Assembly (NCBI RefSeq): GCF_025628935.1 | Contig: NZ_JAOTIS010000017.1 | Location: forward strand, 1-50,906 | Origin: Macrococcus capreoli | GTDB lineage: Bacteria > Bacillota > Bacilli > Staphylococcales > Staphylococcaceae | DNA: 50,906 bases | Direction: 5' to 3' | Shown: in pieces, positions 17,104 through 28,175 of the stretch | Layout of the letters: every line of letters starts with the position of its first letter | How positions within the stretch are numbered: the first letter of the stretch is position 1 | Program-made: the position numbers and the translations under genes | The notes under the pieces: model-generated | The model's database searches: none | What the model was told of the DNA's origin: nothing | The model's input: the letters and a program-made list of their open reading frames with translations, nothing else

Positions 17104-17809
17104 TACGTTTAGGATTCTCTAATTTATACCCTAGACCGCGAACAGTCTTAATATATTGTGGCTGTTTAGGATTTTCTTCAATTTTCTCACGTAAATGACT
17201 GATATGAACATCAACAATACGTGAATCTCCAGCAAATTCATAGTTCCATACTGAATTTAACATATGTTCACGAGTGATCACTCGACCTTGACGTTCGATT
17301 AAATATATTAATAATTCAAACTCTTTCGGTGTTAAATCAAGCAATTCATCATTACGATACGCTTCAAAATGCTCAGGTAATACTTTAATCTTACCGATAA
17401 CAATTTCTTTATTTTCTTTCTCTTCTTCAACCATCTTTAATGCATTCGAGCGTCGTAATATCGCTTTAATACGCGCAATGACTTCTCTTGGAGAAAACGG
17501 CTTTGTCATATAATCGTCTGCACCTAGTTCTAATCCAAGTACTTTATCAAATTCGTCATCTTTAGCAGTTAACATTAAGATGGGTACTTGATTCTTTTCG
17601 TTGCGAACAGATTTACATACTTCAACGCCATCCATTTTAGGTAACATTAAATCAAGTAAGACGATATCTGGTTTTTCACTGAAAATCTTCTCTAAACCTT
17701 CTTCGCCATCATATGCTGTTACAACTTCGAAACCTGATTGTTGCAAATTGTATTGTAGTAACGTTACGATTGATTGCTCATCGTCGACTACTAAAACTTT
17801 CTGACTCAT
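17096..17809 (-). CDS. phoP: PhoP response regulator
   Basis: OmpR-family transcription factor activated by PhoR when phosphate is limiting. The receiver domain (about 4-115) has acidic pair DD at 9-10, phosphoacceptor Asp53 in DIVLLDLMLP, and Lys in the MTKPF loop. The C-terminal winged helix includes DLTPKEFELLIYL and SRIVDVHISHLREKI. Length 237 is typical. It overlaps phoR and lies 160 nt after mdh. Its upstream region contains a long perfect inverted repeat (17851-17886). A candidate -10 TATAAT is present but the -35 is weak. Confidence 0.95.
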   Translation of the reverse strand: MSQKVLVVDDEQSIVTLLQYNLQQSGFEVVTAYDGEEGLEKIFSEKPDIVLLDLMLPKMDGVEVCKSVRNEKNQVPILMLTAKDDEFDKVLGLELGADDYMTKPFSPREVIARIKAILRRSNALKMVEEEKENKEIVIGKIKVLPEHFEAYRNDELLDLTPKEFELLIYLIERQGRVITREHMLNSVWNYEFAGDSRIVDVHISHLREKIEENPKQPQYIKTVRGLGYKLENPKRND

Positions 17810-17850
17810 CCAATCCCTCCAAATAATTATACAATTTCATTATATATTAA

Positions 17851-17886
17851 AAGATTATTGAATTGCTACAACAAATCAATAATCTT
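17851..17886 (-). repeat. 11-bp perfect inverted repeat between mdh and phoP
   Basis: AAGATTATTGA (17851-17861) and TCAATAATCTT (17876-17886) with a 14-nt loop. On the minus strand the hairpin is followed by CTTTTAATAT, so it may be a weak terminator for mdh. Its 3' arm also covers the likely -35 region of phoP, so it may instead, or also, be an operator. Confidence 0.5.
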
Positions 17887-17969
17887 AATGGTCACCTTGA
17901 ATAATTTACACTATCTTTACAATTTGGAGGATGATGTAGTATTGATTCAAAAGTATATTATTTATAATA

Positions 17970-18902
17970 CTACTTTAACGATTGAATTGTTGCTTTCACT
18001 GATGCTGCTGAAATATCAAATGCTTTCTGTTCTTCATCTGTCAATTGTAGTTCGACAATCTTATCAACACCATCTTTATTTAAGATAACTGGCACGCCAA
18101 TATAAATATCATTGTGATTAAATTCGCCATTTAAATATGCAATTGCAGGTAATACACGGTGGCTATCATTAATAATTGCTTCTGCCATTTCAATCATTGC
18201 CGCTGCAGGTGCATAATATGCTGATCCAGTGCCTAATAAATTCACAATTTCAGCACCGCCATTACGTGTTCTATCAACGATAGCCTCAACTGTCGCCTCA
18301 TCCATTAAATCTGATAATGGTACACCGCTCACAGATGAATAGCGAATTAAAGGTACCATCGTATCGCCGTGACCTCCTAACACGAAGCCAGTAACATCTG
18401 TGACAGCAACATTTAATTGCTCTGCAACAAACGTTCTAAAACGTGCAGTATCAAGTACACCTGACTGTCCGATAACGCGATGTGGTTCAAAGCCAGAAGC
18501 TTTATATACTGCATATGTCATTGCATCGACCGGGTTCGTTAATACGATAATAATACAGTTCGGTGAATATTTCACAATTTCTTTCGTCGCGGCTTCTACG
18601 ATACTTTGATTTGTTTGAACTAAATCATCGCGCGACATTCCTGGTTTACGCGCGACACCTGAAGTAATGAGTACAACATCAGAATCTTTCGTATCAGCGT
18701 AATCATTACTAGATTGAACCTTTACATTCTGATGAAGAATTGGCATCGCTTGTAATATATCTAAAGCTTTACCTGTCGTTGGATCTAAACTACCATACGT
18801 ATCAACTAAGACGATATCTGCTAAACCTTTCGTCGCTGCAATAAACGCTGCAGTTGAACCTGTGAAACCACTACCGATAATCGAAATCTTTTTCTTCGCC
18901 AT
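17970..18902 (-). CDS. mdh: Malate dehydrogenase (NAD, LDH-like)
   Basis: Oxidises malate to oxaloacetate in the TCA cycle. The 310-residue product has the Rossmann start [10 protein letters not shown], substrate loop [12 protein letters not shown] (Arg next to Lys distinguishes MDH from lactate dehydrogenase), and catalytic His in [10 protein letters not shown]. It follows icd after a 75-nt gap containing a terminator-like hairpin, giving citZ-icd-mdh as in Bacillus. As I recall, Staphylococcus aureus relies on malate:quinone oxidoreductase and has no mdh here, so this gene helps argue for Macrococcus. Confidence 0.95.
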   Translation of the reverse strand: MAKKKISIIGSGFTGSTAAFIAATKGLADIVLVDTYGSLDPTTGKALDILQAMPILHQNVKVQSSNDYADTKDSDVVLITSGVARKPGMSRDDLVQTNQSIVEAATKEIVKYSPNCIIIVLTNPVDAMTYAVYKASGFEPHRVIGQSGVLDTARFRTFVAEQLNVAVTDVTGFVLGGHGDTMVPLIRYSSVSGVPLSDLMDEATVEAIVDRTRNGGAEIVNLLGTGSAYYAPAAAMIEMAEAIINDSHRVLPAIAYLNGEFNHNDIYIGVPVILNKDGVDKIVELQLTDEEQKAFDISAASVKATIQSLK

Positions 18903-18923
18903 CGTAATTCCTCCTTTAATTTT

Positions 18924-18967
18924 AAAAAAAGGATAGTAATCATGAAAAAATTCATTCTACTATCCTT
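18924..18967 (-). terminator. Internal hairpin/terminator between icd and mdh
   Basis: On the minus strand AAGGATAGTA pairs with TACTATCCTT (10 bp) followed by seven U, 10 nt after the icd stop. No promoter is obvious between it and mdh, so it probably attenuates mdh relative to icd, or stabilises the citZ-icd mRNA 3' end. Confidence 0.8.
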
Positions 18968-18977
18968 GTATTAATTA

Positions 18978-20240
18978 CTACATATTTTTAAATAATTCAT
19001 CTGCAAACGCTGAACATTTCACTTCAGTTGCACCTTCCATTAAACGTGCAAAATCATACGTTACAACTTTAGATGCAATTGTTTTCTCCATTGATTTCGT
19101 AATTAATTCACCCGCTTCTTTCCACCCTAAGTGATCTAATAATAATACACCACTTAAAATAACTGAAGATGGGTTTACTTTATCTAATCCAGCATATTTC
19201 GGTGCAGTACCGTGTGTTGCTTCAAAGATTGCATGACCTGTTTCGTAGTTGATGTTTGCACCAGGTGCAATACCGATTCCACCTACTTGTGCAGCTAATG
19301 CATCACTAATATAGTCACCGTTTAAGTTCATTGTAGCAACAACATCAAACTCAGCAGGACGTGTTAAGATTTGTTGTAAGAAGATATCAGCAATTGAATC
19401 TTTCACTAATAATTTACCTGCTGCAATTGCTTCGTTTTGTGCTTTATCAGCAGCTTCTACGCCTTCAGCTTCTTTAATCTTGTCATATTGGTTCCAAGTG
19501 AATACTTTATCACCGAATTCACGTTCAGCTAAATCATAACCCCATTGTTTGAACGCACCTTCAGTAAATTTCATAATATTCCCTTTATGAACTAACGTTA
19601 AAGACTTACGTCCTTGTTCTAAAGCATAGTTAATTGCAGCACGCACTAAACGTTCAGTACCTTCTTTAGAAACCGGCTTAATACCGATACCTGAAGTTTC
19701 CGGGAAACGGATGTTTTTAGCGCCCATTTCATTTTGTAAGAATTCGATGACTTTCTTAACTTCATCTGAACCTTCTTTGTATTCAATACCAGCATAAATA
19801 TCTTCAGTATTCTCACGGAAAATAACCATATCTGTATCCTCAGGACGTTTAACCGGAGAAGGCACGCCTTCAAAATAACGAACCGGACGAAGACATACGA
19901 ATAAATCTAATTCTTGACGTAAAGCTACGTTTAATGAACGAATACCACCGCCGATTGGAGTTGTTAATGGTCCTTTGATCGCGATTAAATATTCTTCAAT
20001 TGTATCTAATGTTGCTTGTGGCAACCATTCGCCTGTGTTATCGAAAGCTTTTTGACCCGCTAATACTTCTTTCCATTCGATTTTCTTCTCACCATTATAA
20101 GCTTTTTCAACAGCTGCATCTAATACACGAACCGCTGCGTTCCATATATCTGGTCCTGTTCCGTCACCAATAATGAAGGGTACGATTGGATTATTTGGTA
20201 CGTTTAAAACACCATTTGTATTTGTAATTTTTTCAGCCAT
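18978..20240 (-). CDS. icd: NADP-dependent isocitrate dehydrogenase
   Basis: Converts isocitrate to 2-oxoglutarate, CO2 and NADPH. The 420-residue product has [14 protein letters not shown] near the N-terminus, substrate segment [20 protein letters not shown] with the conserved Ser and Arg residues, and metal-binding region [16 protein letters not shown]. Length matches bacterial homodimeric ICDH (about 420). It lies 74 nt after citZ, clearly one operon (citZ-icd, also named citC), followed by an attenuating hairpin before mdh. Confidence 0.97.
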   Translation of the reverse strand: MAEKITNTNGVLNVPNNPIVPFIIGDGTGPDIWNAAVRVLDAAVEKAYNGEKKIEWKEVLAGQKAFDNTGEWLPQATLDTIEEYLIAIKGPLTTPIGGGIRSLNVALRQELDLFVCLRPVRYFEGVPSPVKRPEDTDMVIFRENTEDIYAGIEYKEGSDEVKKVIEFLQNEMGAKNIRFPETSGIGIKPVSKEGTERLVRAAINYALEQGRKSLTLVHKGNIMKFTEGAFKQWGYDLAEREFGDKVFTWNQYDKIKEAEGVEAADKAQNEAIAAGKLLVKDSIADIFLQQILTRPAEFDVVATMNLNGDYISDALAAQVGGIGIAPGANINYETGHAIFEATHGTAPKYAGLDKVNPSSVILSGVLLLDHLGWKEAGELITKSMEKTIASKVVTYDFARLMEGATEVKCSAFADELFKNM

Positions 20241-20314
20241 TTTTTATTGCCTCCAAGTAATATAATTTATAAATCGATTATGCTTTTACCTTTGTTCTTA
20301 CAATATATTATTTA

Positions 20315-21433
20315 TTATCTTTCTTCAATTGGTACGTATTTGCGACCCACTTCGCCAACATACGTTGCACGTGGACGGATAATGCGATTATCACTGTATT
20401 GTTCTAGAATATGTGCAATCCACCCAGCTGTACGTGAAACTGCAAAGATTGGTGTGAATAAATCATGTTCGATACCCATAGAATGATAAACTGTCGCAGA
20501 ATAGAAATCGACGTTCGGTAATAAACCTTTTTCTTCTTTAAGAATGTCTGCAATTTTTACAGACATATCAAATAATTCTTTTTGACCAGTTTCGTCTGTA
20601 ATTTTACGAGACATTTCTTTTAAGTATTTTGCACGTGGGTCGCCATTTTTGTAAACACGATGTCCGAATCCCATAATTTTTTCTTTTTTCGCTATTTTGT
20701 CTGCAACATATGCTTCCACGTTATCTAAAGAGCCAATTTCATTTAACATCTTCATAACTTGTTCGTTAGCCCCACCATGTAATGGTCCTTTTAAAGCACC
20801 AGCTGCAGCTACGACACCAGAATACATATCAGATAAAGTAGAAACCGCAACACGTGCAGTAAATGTAGATGCATTTAACTCATGATCTGCATGTAAAATT
20901 AACGCTTTATTAAATCCTTCTTCTTGTACTTCCGTTGGCTCTTCACCAAATAACATATATAAGAAGTTCGCTGCATAACTTAAATCTTCTTTCGGTTTTA
21001 CGACTTCTTTACCTTGACGCACACGGGCAAATGCTGCGACAAGTGAAGCTACTTTTGCTTGAATACGAATCGCTTTATTCATATGCGCCGCTTCATTAAA
21101 TTCATCTGCTCTTGGATCGAAATGAGCTAAATATGATAATGAAGTACGTAAACCTGTCATTGGATGAACATGATCCGCCGCGTAATCTTCAAAGTGACTA
21201 TACATTCTTGGATGTAATGTCATATTCTCAAACAATTCTTTTCGGAATTGCTTCAATTCTTCAGCATTCGGTAATCTAAAGTTCCATAATAAGAACACAA
21301 CTTCTTCAAACTTTGCATTTTCAGTTAAGTCGTCAATTTCATAACCAGCATATGTTAATTGGTCTCCAATAATTGAACTCACTTTTGTATTTGAAGCAAC
21401 GATGCCCTCTAAACCCTTCACTAATTCTGCCAT
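20315..21433 (-). CDS. citZ: Citrate synthase
   Basis: Condenses acetyl-CoA with oxaloacetate, entry to the TCA cycle. The 372-residue product carries the active-site segments GPLHGGANEQVM (His), GFGHRVYKNGDPRA (His) and VDFYSATVYHSMGI (Asp), and has the length of the Gram-positive type. It is the first gene of citZ-icd-mdh, with a consensus-like promoter at 21494-21522 and a candidate catabolite-response element at the transcription start (21473-21486), so glucose repression by CcpA is likely. Confidence 0.97.
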   Translation of the reverse strand: MAELVKGLEGIVASNTKVSSIIGDQLTYAGYEIDDLTENAKFEEVVFLLWNFRLPNAEELKQFRKELFENMTLHPRMYSHFEDYAADHVHPMTGLRTSLSYLAHFDPRADEFNEAAHMNKAIRIQAKVASLVAAFARVRQGKEVVKPKEDLSYAANFLYMLFGEEPTEVQEEGFNKALILHADHELNASTFTARVAVSTLSDMYSGVVAAAGALKGPLHGGANEQVMKMLNEIGSLDNVEAYVADKIAKKEKIMGFGHRVYKNGDPRAKYLKEMSRKITDETGQKELFDMSVKIADILKEEKGLLPNVDFYSATVYHSMGIEHDLFTPIFAVSRTAGWIAHILEQYSDNRIIRPRATYVGEVGRKYVPIEER

Positions 21434-21472
21434 CTATAACTCCCCTTTGTACCATAATTTTGTTATGCCCAA

Positions 21473-21486
21473 TGTAATGGCTTTCA
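21473..21486 (-). promoter_or_regulatory. Candidate cre site at the citZ transcription start
   Basis: TGAAAGCCATTACA matches the cre core TGNAARCGNWWWCA at 13 of 14 positions (G of the central CG is C). It starts just after the predicted +1, a roadblock position. Bacillus citZ is known to be CcpA-repressed. Confidence 0.55.
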
Positions 21487-21493
21487 CAGTTTC

Positions 21494-21522
21494 ATTATAT
21501 CCAATACATAATGTTTTGTGAA
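21494..21522 (-). promoter_or_regulatory. Promoter of citZ-icd-mdh
   Basis: The -35 TTCACA (21517-21522) and -10 TATAAT (21494-21499) are 17 nt apart. Confidence 0.8.
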
Positions 21523-21659
21523 TGAATTAGGAACTTAGAAAAATTTTATCTTTTGTGATAACTTTTTCTTATAATCTTAAAAGTCGTCATCATTTAATTA
21601 GTAAAAACCGTTTATTTATGCGACTTTACTTATTTATATTTACTCAAATTTATTTATTA

Positions 21660-21680
21660 ATTCTTAAAAATATTAAGAAT
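21660..21680. repeat. Inverted repeat upstream of the cycA promoter
   Basis: ATTCTTAA-AAATA-TTAAGAAT, a perfect 8-bp inverted repeat 15 nt before the -35 of the permease. It could be an operator; the half-site TTCTTAA also occurs at the gapB palindrome. The local AT-richness makes chance a real alternative. The rest of this 321-nt gap holds only the two divergent promoters and the cre site. Confidence 0.35.
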
Positions 21681-21694
21681 ATTTAAAATAATGT

Positions 21695-21723
21695 TTGTAA
21701 TTTTCTAAAAATAATAAGATAAT
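21695..21723 (+). promoter_or_regulatory. Promoter of the CycA-type permease gene
   Basis: The -35 TTGTAA (21695-21700) and -10 GATAAT (21718-21723) are 17 nt apart. A TATAAT five bases further on is an alternative -10. Confidence 0.6.
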
Positions 21724-21754
21724 ATAATTACTTTATGGAGAAAAGGGGATTTAT

Positions 21755-23170
21755 ATGTCAAAGATTAATCACAACATTGAAGACAATAATGACTTACAAC
21801 GCTCATTATCAAATCGTCACATTCAACTGATTGCGATTGGGGGCGCAATTGGTACAGGGTTATTTTTAGGGGCTGGTAAATCGATACATTTAGCCGGACC
21901 ATCGATATTGTTAACGTACTTAACAATCGGGTTATTCTTATTCTTATTTATGAGGGCTTTAGGGGAACTGCTCTTATCTAATTTGAATTATCATTCATTT
22001 ACTGATATCGCAAGAGATTATTTAGGTGACTTTGCTGGTTATATTACGGGGTGGACATACTGGTTCTGCTGGGTTGTCACTGGAATGGCAGAAGTAACGG
22101 CCATCGCGAAATATGTTCAGTTCTGGTGGCCAGACTTCCCTACATGGTTATCATCATTGTTATGTATCGTCGTATTAATGTTCTTAAATTTATTAACAGC
22201 GAAATTATTCGGAGAACTTGAGTTCTGGTTTGCATTAATTAAAGTTATTACAATTATTGCTTTAATCATTACAGGGGTTGTATTACTGTTTATCGGATTC
22301 AAAACGAACTTCGGAACAGCAACGATTACAAATTTATGGTCACATGGTGGACTATTCCCGAATGGCGCAAATGGATTCTTACTGAGCTTCCAGATGGCAA
22401 TCTTTAGTTTCGTCGGTATCGAATTAATTGGTGTTACAGCAGGTGAAGCACAAGATCCAGAAAAAACATTACCACGTGCCATCAACAGCGTGCCGATGCG
22501 TATCGTATTATTTTATATCGGTTCATTAATTATTATTATGAGTATTACACCGTGGGATAAAATTGATCCGAATGAAAGTCCATTCGTAAAATTCTTTGGA
22601 TTAATCGGAATTGGATTTGCAGCAAGTTTAATTAACTTCGTTGTTATTACGTCAGCAGCATCATCTTGTAACAGTGGTATCTTCTCAAATAGCCGTATGT
22701 TATTTGGATTAAGTAAGAACTACTCAAAAGGAAATGATAGCTTCTTCCAACGTACTAATAAAGCGGGTGTACCTGCAAATGCCGTAGTATTCTCAAGTGT
22801 ATTATTACTGTTATCAGTATTGTTAAACTACTTTATGCCGAATGCAAACGCAGTCTTTACTTTAGTAACAACTGTTGCAACAGTATTCTTCATCGTTGTA
22901 TGGTCAATTATACTCGCAGCATATTTAGTGTACTTAAAGCGCAGACCCGAATTACATCAAACGAGCAAATATAAGATGCCGGGTGGCAAAATGTCAGCCA
23001 TTGCAATCTTAGCATTCTACCTATTCATGTTTGGATTATTATTCATGGCAGAAGATACGCGTATGGGACTATTTGTATCACCGTTATGGTTTGTATTATT
23101 AGCAATTATGTATGCTGCACAAGGTGGATTTAAGAAAAATAACTTTGATCCACATGATTATCATAAATAA
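21755..23170 (+). CDS. cycA: D-serine/D-alanine/glycine-type amino acid permease
   Basis: A 471-residue APC-superfamily symporter with about 12 membrane helices. The start SNRHIQLIAIGGAIGTGLF and the stretch GWTYWFCWVVTGMAEVTAI are very close to E. coli CycA, as are EDPEK-type loop QDPEKTLPRAINSVP and FVVITSAASSCNSG. Staphylococci have a homologous gene (aapA) at the same place beside citZ. Substrate is inferred from homology. It is monocistronic, divergent from citZ, with a GGAG-type SD and a hairpin after the stop. Confidence 0.88.
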   Translation: MSKINHNIEDNNDLQRSLSNRHIQLIAIGGAIGTGLFLGAGKSIHLAGPSILLTYLTIGLFLFLFMRALGELLLSNLNYHSFTDIARDYLGDFAGYITGWTYWFCWVVTGMAEVTAIAKYVQFWWPDFPTWLSSLLCIVVLMFLNLLTAKLFGELEFWFALIKVITIIALIITGVVLLFIGFKTNFGTATITNLWSHGGLFPNGANGFLLSFQMAIFSFVGIELIGVTAGEAQDPEKTLPRAINSVPMRIVLFYIGSLIIIMSITPWDKIDPNESPFVKFFGLIGIGFAASLINFVVITSAASSCNSGIFSNSRMLFGLSKNYSKGNDSFFQRTNKAGVPANAVVFSSVLLLLSVLLNYFMPNANAVFTLVTTVATVFFIVVWSIILAAYLVYLKRRPELHQTSKYKMPGGKMSAIAILAFYLFMFGLLFMAEDTRMGLFVSPLWFVLLAIMYAAQGGFKKNNFDPHDYHK

Positions 23171-23183
23171 ATAATTAAAGGGG

Positions 23184-23229
23184 TGACTGAGCTGCAAACT
23201 GTTGTTGTGGCTCAGTCATTCCTATTTTT
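23184..23229 (+). terminator. Terminator of the cycA-type gene
   Basis: TGACTGAGC (23184-23192) pairs with GCTCAGTCA (23210-23218); the loop is 17 nt and a T-rich tail (TTCCTATTTTTG) follows. Confidence 0.75.
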
Positions 23230-23271
23230 GTGATCGAGTAAGCTACAAACTATATTTTGCAGCGCACTCAT

Positions 23272-23304
23272 ATAAAAAAAGAAGATATGAATATATTCAT
23301 ATCT
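23272..23304 (-). terminator. Terminator of pfkA-pyk
   Basis: On the minus strand AGATATGAAT pairs with ATTCATATCT (10 bp, minimal loop), followed by TCTTTTTTT. It lies about 45 nt after the pyk stop. Confidence 0.88.
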
Positions 23305-23347
23305 CCTTAACCAAAATATACATACTGGTCGCAAGTTCGACGGCCTC

Positions 23348-25108
23348 TTAATTTAACTTTGCATGGCCTACATACACTTTATTATGTTCTGCATCAACTG
23401 TTACTAATGTTCCTGTTTCTAATTTTTCTAATGCATCCGCTACACCTACGATTGTCGGTTTACCTAATGTTAATCCTACTACTGCTGCATGAGATGTTAA
23501 TCCACCTTCTTCAGTTACGATCGCTAATGCCTGCTCGATATAAGGTACCATATCTGCATCAGTTGCTGGAGCTACAATCACTTTATCAGATAAATCATGT
23601 CCTGCTAATTCTTCAGCAGATTTTACCGCTAATACTTTACCTACAGCTGCTGTTCTACCAATACCTTGTCCTGCAGCAATAACATCACCAATTAAGTGAA
23701 TCTTCATTAAGTTCGTAGTACCCGCTTCTCCAGTAGGAATACCTGCAGTAATAATAACTAAATCACCATTCTCAACTGTTCCAACTTCAATCGCTGCTTG
23801 AACAGATTTGTCTAATAACTCATCTGTCGTCGATTTACCTGTTTTCACAACTGGAATAACACCCCATACTAATGCTAAATGACGTGCTGTTTCTTCATAT
23901 GGCGTCACAGCAATAATATGTGCATGTGGACGATATTTTGAAATTGTTTGCGCTGTCGTTCCACTTTCAGTAGCTGCTACAATTGTTTGTACATCTAAGT
24001 TTAAAGCAGTATGTGCTACAGAAACACCAATCGCATTGACTAATGATGCTTGGTTTAATTTCGTTCTTTCAGATAATAAACGTTTATAATCTTGTGCTTC
24101 TTCTGCTGCAAATGCAATATTGTGCATTGTCTTCACAGACTCTTCAGGATATAAACCAGCTGCTGTCTCACCTGATAACATTACCGCATCTGTTCCATCA
24201 TAAATCGCATTCGCTACGTCACTCGCTTCCGCACGTGTACAGCGTGGATTACGTTGCATAGAATCTAACATTTGCGTCGCAGTAATAACTGGTTTACCCA
24301 TAACGTTACATTTTTGAATTAAATCTTTTTGTACTAAAGGTACTTTTTCAGCTGGAATTTCAACACCCATATCGCCACGGGCTACCATTAAACCATCTGA
24401 TACTTCTAATATTTGATCAATATTTTCAATACCTTCTTCATTCTCAATTTTAGGAATGATATTGATAAAGTCACAATTTCTATCTTCTAAAATTTTACGA
24501 ATTTCTAATACGTCACTTGCACGTCGTACAAATGAAGCTGCAATAAAGTCAACTTTTTGTTCAATACCGAAAATGATATCTTGTGCATCTTTATCTGTAA
24601 TACCAGGTAAGTTCACTTTAACACCCGGTAAGTTTACACCTTTTTTATTCTTTAATTCACCAGCGTTGATTACATCACAAATAATGCGACCTTCATCGTG
24701 TTTAATGTCTTTCACTGTTAATTCAATTAAACCGTCATCTAATAATATTGTTGAACCAACATGAATATCATTAATTAAATTGTCGTATGTTACAGAAAAT
24801 TCTGCAGGTGTACCAAGTACTTCTTTCATATTAATCGCAACAGTTGAACCTTTAACAAGTTCAATTTTATCGTTTTCCATGTTATGTGTACGAATTTCAG
24901 GTCCTTTCGTATCTAACAGGATTGCGACTGTTTTATTTAATTTTTGTGCAACTTCACGAATTGCATCAATTCTTGCTTTATGTTCTTCATGACTACCATG
25001 TGAGAAGTTTAAACGTGCTACGTTCATCCCAGCAAGCATTAATTTTTCTAACATTTCCTTAGATTCTGATGCTGGTCCTATCGTACATACTATTTTTGTT
25101 TTTCTCAT
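23348..25108 (-). CDS. pyk: Pyruvate kinase with C-terminal PEP-utiliser domain
   Basis: Converts phosphoenolpyruvate and ADP to pyruvate and ATP. The A/B barrel (about 1-340) contains [19 protein letters not shown] and [12 protein letters not shown]; the allosteric C domain (about 350-470) follows. An extra C-terminal domain ends with [13 protein letters not shown], the phosphohistidine-type motif of PEP-utilising enzymes, as in Bacillus and Staphylococcus enzymes (total 586 residues). It lies 92 nt after pfkA on the same strand with no terminator between, so pfkA-pyk is an operon ending at 23272-23304. Confidence 0.97.
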   Translation of the reverse strand: MRKTKIVCTIGPASESKEMLEKLMLAGMNVARLNFSHGSHEEHKARIDAIREVAQKLNKTVAILLDTKGPEIRTHNMENDKIELVKGSTVAINMKEVLGTPAEFSVTYDNLINDIHVGSTILLDDGLIELTVKDIKHDEGRIICDVINAGELKNKKGVNLPGVKVNLPGITDKDAQDIIFGIEQKVDFIAASFVRRASDVLEIRKILEDRNCDFINIIPKIENEEGIENIDQILEVSDGLMVARGDMGVEIPAEKVPLVQKDLIQKCNVMGKPVITATQMLDSMQRNPRCTRAEASDVANAIYDGTDAVMLSGETAAGLYPEESVKTMHNIAFAAEEAQDYKRLLSERTKLNQASLVNAIGVSVAHTALNLDVQTIVAATESGTTAQTISKYRPHAHIIAVTPYEETARHLALVWGVIPVVKTGKSTTDELLDKSVQAAIEVGTVENGDLVIITAGIPTGEAGTTNLMKIHLIGDVIAAGQGIGRTAAVGKVLAVKSAEELAGHDLSDKVIVAPATDADMVPYIEQALAIVTEEGGLTSHAAVVGLTLGKPTIVGVADALEKLETGTLVTVDAEHNKVYVGHAKLN

Positions 25109-25200
25109 TTTATGAGCCTCCGGTAACTTTTTTTAAATCTATAATTGTTTTCTACTTAAATGAATCATATTAATAATTTATTTCATTCAATCAACATAAA

Positions 25201-26181
<981 letters not shown>

Positions 26182-26236
26182 CTATTGATACTCTTAAATT
26201 AACACAATCTAACGCGTATATCCATCAAAATCATGT

Positions 26237-26261
26237 ATTATAACAGATGTAAACGTTTTAT
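26237..26261 (-). promoter_or_regulatory. pfkA promoter with overlapping cre-like sequence
   Basis: An extended -10, TGT followed by TATAAT (26237-26242), has no good -35. Just upstream, ATAAAACGTTTACA (26248-26261) matches the cre core TGNAARCGNWWWCA at 12 of 14 positions, the two mismatches being at the leading TG. CcpA control is plausible but weakly supported. Confidence 0.45.
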
Positions 26262-26276
26262 ATGTGAACATTTATA

Positions 26277-26306
26277 AAACCCGTGAAAATCGGCTTCCAC
26301 GGGTTT
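26277..26306 (-). terminator. Terminator of gntR-accD-accA
   Basis: AAACCCGTG pairs with CACGGGTTT (9 bp, 12-nt loop), then UUAUAAA on the minus strand, about 60 nt after accA. Confidence 0.82.
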
Positions 26307-26368
26307 GAAAATAAGCTTTCAATTGTTTTTCATAAATTTACAAACTGTTTAAATACAGCACAATAAAT

Positions 26369-27313
26369 TTACATTTCACTTCCAATATTTCTGAATTTTT
26401 CATAGCGCTGCGCTTTAAGTTGTTGACCTGTTAATTGTAATAATGCGTTTAAATGTTGTTCTAAAGCGCGATCAATATATTCGCTTTGCATTTGTATATC
26501 AAGATGTGCGCCACCTTTCACTTCTGTAATAAGCGCATCAACGATATTTAAATCCAGTAAATCCGGCCCTGTAATTCTCATACTTTCAGCAGCGAGCTGG
26601 GCTAAACTACTGTCTTTCCATAACAATGCTGCAGCACCTTCCGGAGAAATAACAGAATACGTCGAATTCTCGAGCATCAACAATCGATTACAAATCCCTA
26701 AACCGAGTGCACCACCACTTCCACCTTCACCAATAACGATTGATATGACAGGCACAGTAAGTCCAGCCATTTCAACAAGATTTCGTGCAATCGATTCACT
26801 TTGACCACGCTCTTCTGCAGCTTTCCCTGGATAAGCACCTTTCGTATCGATAAATAATATAATCGGACGATTAAACTTATTCGCTTGTTTCATTAAACGT
26901 AACGCTTTTCGATAACCTTCCGGATGTGCCATACCGAAGTTACGATAAATATTATCTTTCGTGTCTTTTCCTCGCTGATGACCAATCACAGTGACAGGTT
27001 GACCTTTATAACGTGCTAACCCTCCAATAATTGCAGGATCGTCTCTAAAGTTTCGATCGCCATGTAATTCAATAAAATCATCAAATATACATTGTATATA
27101 GTCCATCGTTGTTGGGCGTTCTGGTAATCGTGCAATTTGAACACGTTGCCACGGTGTTAAATGATTATAAATTTCGTTAAATTTTTCGTTGCGAGAGATT
27201 TCTAACGTCTTTACTTCATCACTTAAATCGATACCTTCTGTTGACATATATTTTTTTAATTCTTCAATTTTACGATCCAGTTCCAGTAATGGTTTTTCAA
27301 ATTCTAAAGCCAC
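26369..27313 (-). CDS. accA: Acetyl-CoA carboxylase carboxyltransferase subunit alpha
   Basis: With AccD it transfers the carboxyl group from biotin to acetyl-CoA, giving malonyl-CoA for fatty acid synthesis. The 314-residue product has [17 protein letters not shown] and the carboxyltransferase core [18 protein letters not shown]. It starts with GTG (27311-27313) behind GGGGGAG. The accD stop is only 3 nt upstream, so the two subunits are cotranscribed and probably made in equal amounts. Confidence 0.97.
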   Translation of the reverse strand: MALEFEKPLLELDRKIEELKKYMSTEGIDLSDEVKTLEISRNEKFNEIYNHLTPWQRVQIARLPERPTTMDYIQCIFDDFIELHGDRNFRDDPAIIGGLARYKGQPVTVIGHQRGKDTKDNIYRNFGMAHPEGYRKALRLMKQANKFNRPIILFIDTKGAYPGKAAEERGQSESIARNLVEMAGLTVPVISIVIGEGGSGGALGLGICNRLLMLENSTYSVISPEGAAALLWKDSSLAQLAAESMRITGPDLLDLNIVDALITEVKGGAHLDIQMQSEYIDRALEQHLNALLQLTGQQLKAQRYEKFRNIGSEM

Positions 27314-27316
27314 TTC

Positions 27317-28171
27317 TTACTCCCCCTTTGAATGCATTGCAATCAGCTGACTTAACGTCTTACGCATATCTTTTCGATGTACCACTTTATCAAGTTGCCC
27401 ATGGTCTAACAAAAATTCTGCCGTCTGAAAATCATCTGGCAACTTCTCATTAATGGTTTGCTCAATAATGCGGCGACCTGCAAATCCAATCAATGCTTCC
27501 GGCTCAGCAAAATTGATATCGCCAACGGAGGCAAAACTTGCTGACACCCCCCCAGTCGTCGGATGCGTCATGTAAGAAATATATAATAATCCCGCATCAC
27601 TATGACGTTCAATCGCTACGCTCGTCTTAGCCATCTGCATTAAAGAAAGAATACCTTCCTGCATACGCGCACCACCACTTGCAGTAAAAATAACAAATGG
27701 TAAACGATGTTCTGTACAATAATCAATCACACGACTAATTTTTTCACCGACAACAGTTCCCATCGAACCCATTCTAAACCTTGAATCCATCACACAAATA
27801 CCATATGGATTGCCATCGATACGTCCAACACCTGTCACAACTGCTTCATTTAGTCCCGTTTTCTGTTTATCGCTTTCAAGCTTTTCGGCGTAATTCGGAA
27901 ATGAAAGAGGATTTTGAGATGCAATCACTCGATCAAATTCTTCAAAACTATCTTTATCAGTAATTGCCTCAATGCGTTCATAGGCACTTAACACCATATG
28001 GTGATCACAATGAAAGCAGACATTTAAATTGGTACTGAGTTCTTTCGTATACATAATCTTCTTACATTTTGGACATTTAACCATAATCCCTTCAGGAACG
28101 TCAGTATCTTTCATATGTTGTACAGCTACATATTTTTTCTTTTTATTGCGCTTAAATATATCTTTGAACAT
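27317..28171 (-). CDS. accD: Acetyl-CoA carboxylase carboxyltransferase subunit beta
   Basis: Partner of AccA. The N-terminal zinc finger uses CPKC and CFHC (about residues 33-55), and the crotonase-like core contains [12 protein letters not shown] and [16 protein letters not shown]. Length is 284 residues, normal. It lies 4 nt after the gntR-family gene and 3 nt before accA, so all three form one transcription unit. The upstream regulator gene may control fatty acid precursor supply by acting on its own promoter. Confidence 0.97.
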   Translation of the reverse strand: MFKDIFKRNKKKKYVAVQHMKDTDVPEGIMVKCPKCKKIMYTKELSTNLNVCFHCDHHMVLSAYERIEAITDKDSFEEFDRVIASQNPLSFPNYAEKLESDKQKTGLNEAVVTGVGRIDGNPYGICVMDSRFRMGSMGTVVGEKISRVIDYCTEHRLPFVIFTASGGARMQEGILSLMQMAKTSVAIERHSDAGLLYISYMTHPTTGGVSASFASVGDINFAEPEALIGFAGRRIIEQTINEKLPDDFQTAEFLLDHGQLDKVVHRKDMRKTLSQLIAMHSKGE

Positions 28172-28175
28172 GCTT

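Noticed and set aside
17858-18088. Plus-strand open frame between phoP and mdh
   Set aside because: Very AT-rich, starts inside the inverted repeat and runs antisense into mdh. GGAGG followed by ATGATGTAG near 17925 gives only a two-codon frame.
21601-21640. Long-range hairpin between citZ and cycA (AAAGTCG with CGACTTT)
   Set aside because: Only 7 bp with a loop of about 35 nt; chance is a sufficient explanation.
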